6,161 bases of DNA from Clostridiales bacterium DTU092. GTDB lineage: Bacteria > Bacillota > Clostridia > Caldicoprobacterales > Caldicoprobacteraceae. Of the stretch, positions 1 through 6,023 are shown piece by piece. The position numbers were made by a program, and so were the translations under genes. The notes under the pieces are model-generated. The model was not told the DNA's origin. It saw only the letters and a list, made by a program, of their open reading frames with translations, and searched no databases. The stretch is taken from the NCBI GenBank assembly GCA_001513505.1, contig LFTM01000138.1, positions 1 to 6,161 of the forward strand, read 5' to 3'. Each line of letters opens with the position of its first letter. Within the stretch, counting starts at the first letter, position 1.

Positions 1-638
1 CTCCTGTCGTGAATATCAAATATGGTCTCCAACTCATCGGCCCCGCCTTCAAAGGGGCTAAACGATATCCGCCCAAGTCTTTTCAGTCTATTTTCCTTCC
101 GCTTCATGGTACCAATGGATTTTCGGCTAAGCTGTTTTCTCATATAATCATAAAAGTTCTGTGCATCAATATTTGTATAAAAGCATTTCAGGCTGGTTTC
201 AAAAAAGTGCCATTTATTATTACTTAAGTACTGTTTTACCGCGTAGTAACCATCATAGCCTTTTAATAAGCCGTGCAAATTTATCACGAATCTTCCATTC
301 ATGTTAATAAGATAATCAACGATCTTTTCGATGCCCTGTACTCTATATGCTTTTTTTATAATGAACTCCATACTGCCTGCCTCATCCCCGCCAATAAACC
401 TTATCTCCTCATATCCCCTTTTGGATACCTTCATAAGAGGACAGAAGCCTACAATCTCACCATCTTCAATCAACGTGAGGATAAAGGGCTTAATGTCCCG
501 GCCGTGGTATTGCCACCACATATAAAGCCACTCCAGTTTTGCATATACTATATTGCTATCAATATCGGACAATATACCATCCCATATATCCCTGTAGGGC
601 AGGATATCATCCAAACTGTTAAACACCTGTATTTCCAC
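1..638 (-). CDS. CelD/BcsL-like GNAT acyltransferase, 3'-truncated by window edge
   Basis: About 212 codons are open on the minus strand with no stop before base 1, so the C-terminal part is missing. The start is GTG at 638-636, the first canonical start after an in-frame TGA at 677-675, and a purine-rich GGGGAGGG lies just before it. It overlaps the end of the upstream gene by 20 bases, which suggests translational coupling. Seen: an N-terminal segment with WDGIL, then EWLYMWWQYHG (about residues 36-46), EIVGFCPLM (61-69) and FIGGDEAGS (81-89), followed by KQLSRKSIGTMKRKENRL (168-185). This layout resembles the Acetyltransf_6 family (CelD/BcsL, related to FemAB), in which the W..W..h.g block, the 'vG.~Pl' strand and the S.K.~..~.R~...L helix recur. 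Members act in the cytoplasm on polysaccharide or peptidoglycan precursors and often sit in exopolysaccharide operons. The acyl donor and acceptor cannot be told from the sequence. Assigned by motif pattern only. Confidence 0.8.
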   Translation of the reverse strand, partial: MEIQVFNSLDDILPYRDIWDGILSDIDSNIVYAKLEWLYMWWQYHGRDIKPFILTLIEDGEIVGFCPLMKVSKRGYEEIRFIGGDEAGSMEFIIKKAYRVQGIEKIVDYLINMNGRFVINLHGLLKGYDGYYAVKQYLSNNKWHFFETSLKCFYTNIDAQNFYDYMRKQLSRKSIGTMKRKENRLKRLGRISFSPFEGGADELETIFDIHDR

Positions 639-1971
639 TTCCCTCCCCTTTCTCCGGAAAAATATTAGCCATACTCACACCAATAAAAAACCAGAGATGT
701 CTCCAATGCAACGTATCTATCACCATGCTGTTTATCATAGTGCCTGCCAATATAGCTAATAAGGCTGCAGGCGTCAGAACAGCATAAGATCTCTCCCGCC
801 TGAAATCAAGTATTAGCCTGTAGAAAATATAGACCAGGCTGCTGATGAATATCCCGAACCCCGCTACTCCGTTTTCAGCCGACAGCCTAATAAAGAAATT
901 ATGGGCAGAAAAATGTACTCCCGTCTGATCCATTACGGCATATTCAAACTGTCCCGGCCCATAACCCAGCGGATTAAGCAGTGCCAGCCTGATCCCTGCA
1001 TTTTGAACCGCAAACCGGTCTGTGTCGTATAACTGCAAACCCAATCTGCTTAATATAAAATTTTTCATCTCATGGCTCAATCCGTAATTCCAGATAAGGA
1101 ATCCGGCTACGGCAACTATGGCTGCATATATCAACAGTCTTTTATAGTTCACGCTTTTATAATCAATTTTCCGTATGTTTAATGCGAAGTATAACAATAT
1201 ACAAACCGCCAGATTTAACCATGCTCCCCTTGAAAATGAAGCTATAATTCCCAGCAAATTTATAATAATGAGAATGGTATGTACCCATACAGGATACCGT
1301 ATGAGCCTTTTTCCCCTCATATCGTCCAAAAGCATCAAAACGGCCGGTACCAAAAACGGTCCCAATACATTTGGATCTTTGAAAAATGCCTTTATTCTGT
1401 ATTGATCATACATCAGCAGGGACGGAAACACACCAATATGAGCCGATACGCCTAATAATGCCGATAGGGTGCCGGATACTATGTATGCCATTAATAACCC
1501 CTTCATGTTTTTACGGGAAACATACATAAATAAATAAAGGCAAAATATAATAAGATACAGGGTTATAACATAATATCTGATGCCTGCCTCCATGTCTGTT
1601 ATATAGAAAAGCTGTAGTGTGTTCAGAATAGCGAAAAGTATAAATGATAAAACCACAACCTTACAGCCCTGAAGTTTTGCAAGCTCTATATAATCCCCTG
1701 CAATTCCAAATATAAAAAGCGGCACAAACAGCATGTCACAGGGAGCAGGTTCGAAAAACACCACGGATAATAGCAAGGTGTTAAGGACAACCACCCAATG
1801 GTACTTGTATACCAGAAGACCTGCCAGGACACAAGTCCCTGCCAATACCGGGATATACAGCCGGTCTATCCCCATTAACACAGGAGACAGACCGGCCACT
1901 ACGCCTGCCATTATAAACACATATATTTTTCTTTTGTCCAGGGGATTAGGCTTCCCTGTAGATCCTGTCAT
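619..1971 (-). CDS. Wzy/O-antigen-ligase family membrane protein (polysaccharide polymerase or ligase)
   Basis: A 450-residue polytopic membrane protein with roughly 12 hydrophobic segments. Seen: KDPN at about 198-201, FSRGAW at 246-251, GYGPGQFEY at 336-344, SAHNF at 355-359 followed by ENGVAGFG (366-373), and a C-terminal WRHLWFFIG helix. These are hallmarks of the Wzy_C/O-antigen ligase family (PF04932), whose large extracytoplasmic loop carries the G.G and HN..E.G elements. Such proteins either polymerise lipid-linked repeat units or transfer the finished chain to an acceptor at the outer face of the membrane; the sequence does not separate these roles. I chose ATG 1971 because GGTGG lies about 6 bases upstream and the overlap with the preceding gene is only 26 bases. 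The longer ORF starting at 2031 would add 20 charged residues and overlap by 86 bases. The downstream acyltransferase overlaps its 3' end. Confidence 0.9.
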   Translation of the reverse strand: MTGSTGKPNPLDKRKIYVFIMAGVVAGLSPVLMGIDRLYIPVLAGTCVLAGLLVYKYHWVVVLNTLLLSVVFFEPAPCDMLFVPLFIFGIAGDYIELAKLQGCKVVVLSFILFAILNTLQLFYITDMEAGIRYYVITLYLIIFCLYLFMYVSRKNMKGLLMAYIVSGTLSALLGVSAHIGVFPSLLMYDQYRIKAFFKDPNVLGPFLVPAVLMLLDDMRGKRLIRYPVWVHTILIIINLLGIIASFSRGAWLNLAVCILLYFALNIRKIDYKSVNYKRLLIYAAIVAVAGFLIWNYGLSHEMKNFILSRLGLQLYDTDRFAVQNAGIRLALLNPLGYGPGQFEYAVMDQTGVHFSAHNFFIRLSAENGVAGFGIFISSLVYIFYRLILDFRRERSYAVLTPAALLAILAGTMINSMVIDTLHWRHLWFFIGVSMANIFPEKGEGSGNTGV

Positions 1972-3067
1972 AGGCTGCCACCATCCTGTCCTTGGAAAAA
2001 TGTTCTGTTGCCTTTTTTCTTCCCGCCTCACCCATACGCGTTCTCAGATCTTTATCATCCAGCAATAAACATATATAGTCGGCTCCCTGATGTATATTAA
2101 GGTCAGTTATCATATAGCCGTTTGTCCCATGATCTATAATCTCGGGTATTCCGCCTACCTGGCTGCTTATCACCGGCTTTCCTGCAAACATTGCTTCTAT
2201 CAGCACTATAGGAAGCCCCTCCCATTTCGAAAACATTGTCACTATATCCATGTCATTCATAAGCTCCCTGGCGTCAGCCCTGGTCCCCAGCATATATACA
2301 TCATTATCCAGCCCTAATTGCTGTATGACCTGCCGGCAGTCCTCATTCATAGGTCCATCCCCTACTATGACCAGCTTCGCCCGATGTCCCCTCCTCAGTA
2401 TTTCATTGAACACCCGTATTGTGTATACCGGCTGTTTAGGCTCCCTAAGGCGCATTACCGTACCTATTACGGGTATATCCTCCTGTATATTCAGTTCCCG
2501 GCGAAGTTTTCCCCGTAAGGTGGGTGCCGGGTCAATTCCGTTATATATGACACGGGCTCTGTCTGGCAGAAGCCACCCCATTCTTAGCCCCTTATCCATG
2601 TGATGATGTGAAACACACAAGCACATGGTACATCTTCGTCCTGCCACCTTTTCAGCAAGCCCCAGTATCTTCTGCAGCCATCCCGGCTGGTATTCGTTGA
2701 TCCCCCAGCCATGGACAGTGAAATAGATCTTAGGCACTCCAGCCATGAAGGCAGCCAGCCTCCCCAATATTCCCATCTTGGAACTGTGAAAATGAGCTAT
2801 ATCGTACCTTTCCTTCTTCATAAGACCATATAATTTACAAAAGGTACTTATGTCATAGAATGGGGATATTTCCCGCCTGAGCTGAGGAATACCTATAATC
2901 CGTACACGCTTCCCCCCCTGAGTTTCCAAATCTTTTATCCATTGTATAAGCTCGCCGCCCGGATAAGTGGCAAGGGTAATATCATACCTGTCTTCAGGTA
3001 AGGATGATATAAGGTCGTAGACCACCTTTTGGGCTTCTCCCATCTCGGAGAGGGTTATACCCATCAA
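1946..3067 (-). CDS. Family GT4 glycosyltransferase (GT-B fold)
   Basis: Adds a sugar from an activated donor to the lipid-linked repeat unit at the cytoplasmic membrane face; donor and acceptor are unknown. Numbered from TTG 3067 (373 residues). Seen: acceptor-domain loop SEMGEAQK (7-14), AHFHSSKMGILGR (91-103), then the Rossmann-like donor domain with GTVMRLREPKQP (202-213), VGDGP (235-239) and the EX7E pair E283/E291 in WEGLPIVLIEAM, followed by GGIPEII. These define GT4 (Glycos_transf_1, PF00534). The loop is usually GGAQ or GGAE; here the second Gly is Glu. The start is uncertain. TTG 3067 and ATG 3064 have no convincing SD, and the reading frame stays open upstream, encoding VKKVKIL, which is the usual first beta strand. 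An ideal GAGGAG stands 6 bases before GTT 3085, which is not a canonical start. The real N-terminus is therefore probably about six residues longer. The 3' end overlaps the Wzy-like gene by 26 bases. Confidence 0.92.
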   Translation of the reverse strand: MMGITLSEMGEAQKVVYDLISSLPEDRYDITLATYPGGELIQWIKDLETQGGKRVRIIGIPQLRREISPFYDISTFCKLYGLMKKERYDIAHFHSSKMGILGRLAAFMAGVPKIYFTVHGWGINEYQPGWLQKILGLAEKVAGRRCTMCLCVSHHHMDKGLRMGWLLPDRARVIYNGIDPAPTLRGKLRRELNIQEDIPVIGTVMRLREPKQPVYTIRVFNEILRRGHRAKLVIVGDGPMNEDCRQVIQQLGLDNDVYMLGTRADARELMNDMDIVTMFSKWEGLPIVLIEAMFAGKPVISSQVGGIPEIIDHGTNGYMITDLNIHQGADYICLLLDDKDLRTRMGEAGRKKATEHFSKDRMVAAYDRIYREA

Positions 3068-3075
3068 TATCTTTA

Positions 3076-3097
3076 CTTTTTTAACCCCACACTCCTC
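3076..3097 (-). promoter_or_regulatory. Anomalous translation-initiation region of the GT4 gene
   Basis: Read leftward: SD GAGGAG (3097-3092), six bases, then GTT (3085-3083) followed by AAA AAA GTA AAG ATA in the GT4 frame, where an ATG or GTG would be expected. In the neighbouring frame, TTG 3099 or GTG 3090 opens a mini-ORF that ends GGG TTA AAA AAG TAA. Its A AAA AAG heptamer (3082-3076) has the same sequence and phasing as the E. coli dnaX -1 slippery site; a -1 slip there, or one extra A, would enter the GT4 frame at GTA AAG ATA. No canonical start exists in the GT4 frame between the upstream stop (3109-3107) and TTG 3067. Which mechanism is used, if any, is inference. Confidence 0.55.
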
Positions 3098-3106
3098 AAC
3101 ACTCCT

Positions 3107-4084
3107 TTATATATAAAGCCTTATCCCTAATGCAATAAGGCATATGATGATAAACAATGCCAAGGGCAGAAGATTCTGCACAGCTATAAAAACCCCGAAA
3201 ATTCCTGCAACTATGGCCCAGACGTATATCAAAACCACTGCATATACAGGCTTTAATCCTTTTTTCAAAAGCCTGTGGTGTATATGACAATCATCAGCTT
3301 TGAGCACACTTTTCCCTTTCAAAGCCCGCCTTAGCATACTGCTGCCGGTTTCAAATATGGGCACTGCAAGTATAATTACTGGAACCAGTATGGAAGCACT
3401 GCTTCTTTCTGCATTGACGTACATTATTGAGCATACGGATAGTACAAATCCTAAAAATAGGCTTCCTCCATCGCCCATAAAGAGTTTGGCAGGATTAAAG
3501 TTATATATCAAAAATCCAAGGGTTGCCCCTATGAGTATTGAAGACAACTGATTTAACGCGGTATAACCAAACAGCATGGATATTACGCCAAAAGCGCTGC
3601 CCGCAATAAGTGTAATACCTCCTGCCAATCCATCCAGCCCGTCAATAATATTGACTGTATTGGTAATACCCACCATCCAGACTACACTGACCAGCACATC
3701 AATAACCGGCATCCACAGGACATCCCCCGCTACATAATACTCAATGTGAAACCGGATACCCGACAGAGCAGCCAACAGGGCACAAAATGTCTGTACCGCC
3801 AACTTGTGTACAGCATCAATATCCCATATATCATCAATGGTACCTGCAGCTACAATTAACCCTGAATATATGATGAAACCAGGCTTATTGGTGATATGAT
3901 CCCCGCTTACCAGCAATGACAGTGCAAAAGCCGCAAATATTCCCAGCCCTCCCAAAAGGGGAATGGGTTTTTGATGTGGCTTTCTCCCACCAGGCTTATC
4001 CATTATGTGAAACTTTCTGGTAAAAAAAATGATAACCGGCATTATTAAGCAGGAAGCCGTTAATGAAATAAGAAAATAAGACAT
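3107..4084 (-). CDS. WecA/TagO-type undecaprenyl-phosphate sugar-1-phosphate transferase
   Basis: Integral membrane enzyme of the MraY/WecA/TagO family (PF00953) that transfers a sugar-1-phosphate, usually GlcNAc-1-P from UDP-GlcNAc, to undecaprenyl phosphate. This is the committing step of repeat-unit assembly. It has 325 residues, close to usual, with about 10-11 hydrophobic segments. Seen: KPHQKPIPLLGG (about 35-46), the Asp pair in GTIDDIWDID (84-85), NTVNIIDGLDGLAGG (142-156), NFNPAKLFMGDGGS (195-208) and DDCHIHHRL (264-272). The HIHH motif points to the WecA/TagO branch rather than MraY. PIFET replaces the more common PIFDT, a conservative change. I chose ATG 4084 because AAGGGGAG precedes it by 5 bases and it begins one base after the upstream stop (TAAAATG). 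The longer GTG start at 4108 has no such support. The sugar specificity is inferred from the family only. Confidence 0.93.
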   Translation of the reverse strand: MSYFLISLTASCLIMPVIIFFTRKFHIMDKPGGRKPHQKPIPLLGGLGIFAAFALSLLVSGDHITNKPGFIIYSGLIVAAGTIDDIWDIDAVHKLAVQTFCALLAALSGIRFHIEYYVAGDVLWMPVIDVLVSVVWMVGITNTVNIIDGLDGLAGGITLIAGSAFGVISMLFGYTALNQLSSILIGATLGFLIYNFNPAKLFMGDGGSLFLGFVLSVCSIMYVNAERSSASILVPVIILAVPIFETGSSMLRRALKGKSVLKADDCHIHHRLLKKGLKPVYAVVLIYVWAIVAGIFGVFIAVQNLLPLALFIIICLIALGIRLYI

Positions 4085-4085
4085 T

Positions 4086-4628
4086 TTATCTCCCCTTATG
4101 TCTTCCACTTATTAACACTATGATGAAGGCTGACATAAACAGGGAAAAAACAGCGGCAATCATTATATTCAATTTCAGATTCGGCCTTGATGGAACAGAA
4201 GGAACATATGGTTTATCCACCACTTTCAAATGGCTTTTGTTAAACAGCTTACATATCCTTTTTCTCAATACCTTTATCAGTGTATTGGCTATCTGATAAG
4301 CGGTTTCTGCATCGTTATCCTCTACCGATATATACATAAGCCCGGTATCTTCTTCGTAGGATACTTTAATTTTTCTCTGTAGGTTTTCCACGCTATATTC
4401 AAGATCCAGACATGATATAATCTGTTCCATTACCTGATTGCTGGTGGCAATGGTCTTATATATCTTTGCAGTTCTTGACACGTTGTGATGATCTTTTGAA
4501 GCATATTTATCCACCATAAGGGTACCTGAAGATACATAAACCCTATCAATAAAATATCTGCTGGCTACAGCGCTTACCGCAACCGATACCACCAGCATAC
4601 ATATAATCATCCATAGCCATCTCTTCAA
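4086..4628 (-). CDS. Wzz/YveK-type polysaccharide chain-length determinant
   Basis: A short two-helix membrane protein of the Wzz/CapA/YveK type (PF02706) that sets polysaccharide chain length. In Gram-positives it often activates a partner BY-kinase; no kinase gene is in this window. Numbered from TTG 4628 (180 residues). Seen: TM1 at about 4-22, RVYVSSGTLMV (29-39) as the first extracytoplasmic strand, SRTAKIYKTIATSNQVMEQI (51-70), TGLMYISVEDNDAETAYQIAN (95-115), the proline-rich VPSVPSRPN (142-150) and TM2 (about 153-174), then a short basic tail. Both ends of the domain are present, so it is compact rather than truncated. TTG 4628 is the first canonical start in this frame but has no SD. 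A perfect SD/ATG lies at 4662-4649 in another frame, separated by an A8 tract. One more A would give MRKKNTHALKRWLW, a natural cytoplasmic N-terminus. It is the first gene of the polysaccharide operon. Confidence 0.87.
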   Translation of the reverse strand: MKRWLWMIICMLVVSVAVSAVASRYFIDRVYVSSGTLMVDKYASKDHHNVSRTAKIYKTIATSNQVMEQIISCLDLEYSVENLQRKIKVSYEEDTGLMYISVEDNDAETAYQIANTLIKVLRKRICKLFNKSHLKVVDKPYVPSVPSRPNLKLNIMIAAVFSLFMSAFIIVLISGRHKGR

Positions 4629-4638
4629 AGCATGGGTA

Positions 4639-4662
4639 TTTTTTTTCTCATATACATCACCT
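4639..4662 (-). promoter_or_regulatory. Out-of-frame SD/ATG with A8 tract before the Wzz-like gene
   Basis: Read leftward: AGGTGAT (4662-4656), a 7-base match to the anti-SD complement, then GTAT and ATG (4651-4649), giving standard spacing of 8 bases after AGG. The codons run ATG AGA AAA AAA ATA CCC ATG CTT TGA, so as written this start makes an 8-residue peptide. The run of eight A (4646-4639) follows the second codon almost at once. With nine A the frame continues AAT ACC CAT GCT TTG AAG AGA TGG, straight into the Wzz-like protein. In the protein's own frame no ATG, GTG or TTG occurs between the terminator T-tract and TTG 4628. Phase-variable tract, slippage site or sequence error are the alternatives. 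Confidence 0.65.
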
Positions 4663-4688
4663 GCATCTATTTTCTTATGTAAAAAATC

Positions 4689-4703
4689 ACGTGTACTACA
4701 TGT
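4689..4703. promoter_or_regulatory. Near-palindrome in the polysaccharide operon leader
   Basis: ACGTGTACTACATGT is a 15-base dyad centred on 4696 with a single mismatched pair; its core is TGTA-N-TACA. It lies between the terminator of the regulatory operon and the Wzz-like gene, just downstream of the weak promoter candidate. It could be a repressor operator, but it does not resemble the operator in front of the HAAS-RDD gene. Function is inference. Confidence 0.3.
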
Positions 4704-4731
4704 TATGTTTTTTTGATATACCTTGTTACAA
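4702..4731 (-). promoter_or_regulatory. Weak candidate promoter for the polysaccharide operon
   Basis: TTGTAA (4731-4726), an 18-base spacer, and CATAAC (4707-4702) each match 4 of 6 consensus bases. It directly follows the terminator hairpin and is the best sigma-A-like match I found in the roughly 80 bases before the Wzz-like start. Without a strong promoter here, read-through of the terminator is an alternative source of transcription. Confidence 0.25.
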
Positions 4732-4773
4732 AAAAAGCCCCCGAACTGCTCAATTATTTAAAGCAGTACGGGG
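4730..4773 (-). terminator. Intrinsic terminator closing the HAAS-RDD/PadR operon
   Basis: On the minus strand, CCCCG T ACTGCT pairs with AGCAGT T CGGGG: 11 base pairs around one T-T mismatch, with an 11-base loop. GGC and seven T (4736-4730) follow. The plus-strand side has no T-tract, so it works leftward only. It begins 34 bases after the PadR stop and separates the regulator operon from the polysaccharide genes. If transcription from the right were ever to pass it, it would act as an attenuator for the polysaccharide operon; nothing in the sequence proves this. Confidence 0.93.
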
Positions 4774-4806
4774 ACTAGTCTGAATAACGAATAGTTTGCC
4801 TGCAGC

Positions 4807-5160
4807 TTAAAACGGTATACCCAGTTTCCTCACTCCTTCAACCATCCTGTTCCATTCCGCAACCATGCTGTCAAGATATTCCATTCCTGCCCGGGTAATA
4901 CGATAGTACTTCCTGGCCGGTCCGCTGGGGGAATCTTTTCTGTATATCTGCGTATATCCTTCAGAATTCAACCGCCGGAGTATGGCGTATACCGAACCGT
5001 CATACACATCGGTGAACTGGTCCTTTATGGTCTTCATTATTTCATAGCCGTACATATCCTTATCCCTCAATTGATAAAGGATGCAAAGCTCCAGTACGCC
5101 CTTTTTCAGCTGGGTATTCATGGCGTTTTTGCGTTCCTCCTTTGTACTATCCTGTCCCAT
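4807..5160 (-). CDS. PadR-family winged-helix transcriptional regulator
   Basis: A small cytoplasmic DNA-binding protein of the PadR family (PF03551), usually a dimeric repressor. Seen, numbered from ATG 5160 (117 residues): LKKGVLELCILYQL (18-31), DMYGYEIMKTI (35-45), DGSVYAILRRLNSEGY (54-69, recognition helix region), and the wing SGPARKYYRITRAGMEYL (79-96). The short C-terminal helix (about 97-115) fits the compact PadR subfamily. ATG 5160 overlaps the preceding stop as TAATG, with GGAG about 10 bases before it, suggesting translational coupling. A second in-frame ATG at 5121 gives MNTQLKKGVLEL, the N-terminus more usual for the family, and is preceded by a perfect AAAGGAGG (5143-5136), but at a long spacing of 14 bases. 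Both starts are possible. Its co-operonic partner and the inverted repeat over the promoter indicate autoregulation. Confidence 0.93.
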   Translation of the reverse strand: MGQDSTKEERKNAMNTQLKKGVLELCILYQLRDKDMYGYEIMKTIKDQFTDVYDGSVYAILRRLNSEGYTQIYRKDSPSGPARKYYRITRAGMEYLDSMVAEWNRMVEGVRKLGIPF

Positions 5161-5960
5161 TAACGGGTATCTCCGGTATCCTCAATCACAATGGTTCCCG
5201 CCAGCCTGTCATGAATGGTATTGCTTGTTTTTGAAAAAGCCGCCCAAAAGAATGAAACTATATAGGATATGTTCCAGGTCAAACCGGCGAGCAAAACCTT
5301 GCCAATAAACTGGCGGATGAATACATCCATAGGTCTCAAGGCCTTTCCATCCTTTTTTACAACCTTTATATTCATGATCCGCATACCTATTGTCCTGTCC
5401 TTCATTATAATCATGCACAGCGTTCCATATAGCCAGAAGAATAAAAATGAGACTGATAAAGGCAAGATATGATATATTATTGTGTTCTTAATTAAATCCC
5501 AGGAATATGCATCTGAGAAGACAGAACCGGAATATGGATCGACAATCATGAAATTACTTAAAACAATAAATATGGGGAATATCGGATTATACGGCAACAT
5601 CGGAAAAACAGCGCTAAGAAGAATTCTGGGCCTTTCAAAGAAAAAAAGTATAATAAACGGAATCAAAGATAATATACCGTCAATGAGAAATGCCACAACC
5701 CGTTTTCCAAGGGATGCCAGCGGATAACCATCCTCAATTGCCGTAGCCGATCCCCTGTTACCCGACGACTCATCCAATATGTTTCTGGCAACCAGAGCCG
5801 GGGAGCCGATCATGTCCGATATTTCATCTTCAGTCCTGTTGTCATCCAGACCCGCTTCAAATATCTCATCATAATCCATCAGAATACTTTCCAGCTCGTC
5901 ATCCGTAATTTTACCCTCCAGATTAATCCTCAGCTCCCTTAAGAATTCACTTTTTTTCAC
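5160..5960 (-). CDS. HAAS (DUF1700)-RDD fusion membrane protein
   Basis: A 266-residue two-domain protein. Residues 1-66 form an alpha-helical HAAS/DUF1700-type domain (KKSEFLRELR, ILMDYDEIFEAGLDD, DEISDMIGSPALVARNIL). HAAS domains are typically encoded beside PadR genes and are thought to couple membrane events to the regulator. Residues 85-262 are an RDD domain (PF06271): GKRVVAFLIDGIL with the conserved Arg and Asp, DRTIGMRIMNIKVV, and HDRLAGTIVIE with the second Asp, carried on about four hydrophobic helices. RDD proteins are integral membrane proteins; some have been linked to ion transport, but the role here is not known. GTG 5960 is preferred because GGAGG stands exactly 7 bases upstream; ATG 5987 would add nine residues encoded across the SD itself. 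It is the first gene of the operon and overlaps PadR by one base. Confidence 0.9.
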   Translation of the reverse strand: MKKSEFLRELRINLEGKITDDELESILMDYDEIFEAGLDDNRTEDEISDMIGSPALVARNILDESSGNRGSATAIEDGYPLASLGKRVVAFLIDGILSLIPFIILFFFERPRILLSAVFPMLPYNPIFPIFIVLSNFMIVDPYSGSVFSDAYSWDLIKNTIIYHILPLSVSFLFFWLYGTLCMIIMKDRTIGMRIMNIKVVKKDGKALRPMDVFIRQFIGKVLLAGLTWNISYIVSFFWAAFSKTSNTIHDRLAGTIVIEDTGDTR

Positions 5961-5992
5961 CGTTATCCCTCCGCAACTATTATTCATTGAAT

Positions 5993-6023
5993 AGTAGTCT
6001 GTTATTGATTATATCAGACTACT
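5993..6023. promoter_or_regulatory. Perfect 9-bp inverted repeat, probable PadR operator
   Basis: AGTAGTCTG (5993-6001) and CAGACTACT (6015-6023) are perfect inverted repeats with a 13-base spacer, and several flanking A/T pairs also match. The repeat encloses the -10 element of the HAAS-RDD/PadR promoter, so a bound dimer would block RNA polymerase. PadR repressors commonly bind dyads over their own promoters, although this sequence is not the ATGT-N8-ACAT site known for B. subtilis PadR. Regulator identity is inferred from adjacency. Confidence 0.75.

Noticed and set aside
9..668. Plus-strand ORFs at 9-227, 273-668 and 331-525
   Set aside because: They lie opposite the continuous minus-strand acyltransferase gene and show no family motifs or SD.
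1733..2603. Plus-strand ORFs opposite the Wzy-like and GT4 genes
   Set aside because: They are antisense shadows; the minus-strand frames carry the recognisable motifs.
3067..3109. Possible WecA-GT4 fusion by stop-codon read-through, since both genes are in the same frame with only TAA 3109-3107 between them
   Set aside because: The intervening codons contain the GT4 SD (GAGGAG), so separate initiation is the better explanation, and no read-through context is evident.
3096..3290. Minus-strand ORF at 3096-3290 and plus-strand ORF 3300-3551 within the WecA-like gene
   Set aside because: Alternate frames of a well-supported membrane enzyme, with no recognisable domain.
4773..4788. CAGACTA on the minus strand near the terminator, resembling an arm of the PadR dyad
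   Set aside because: Only seven bases match and there is no second arm; such a match is expected by chance in a window this long.
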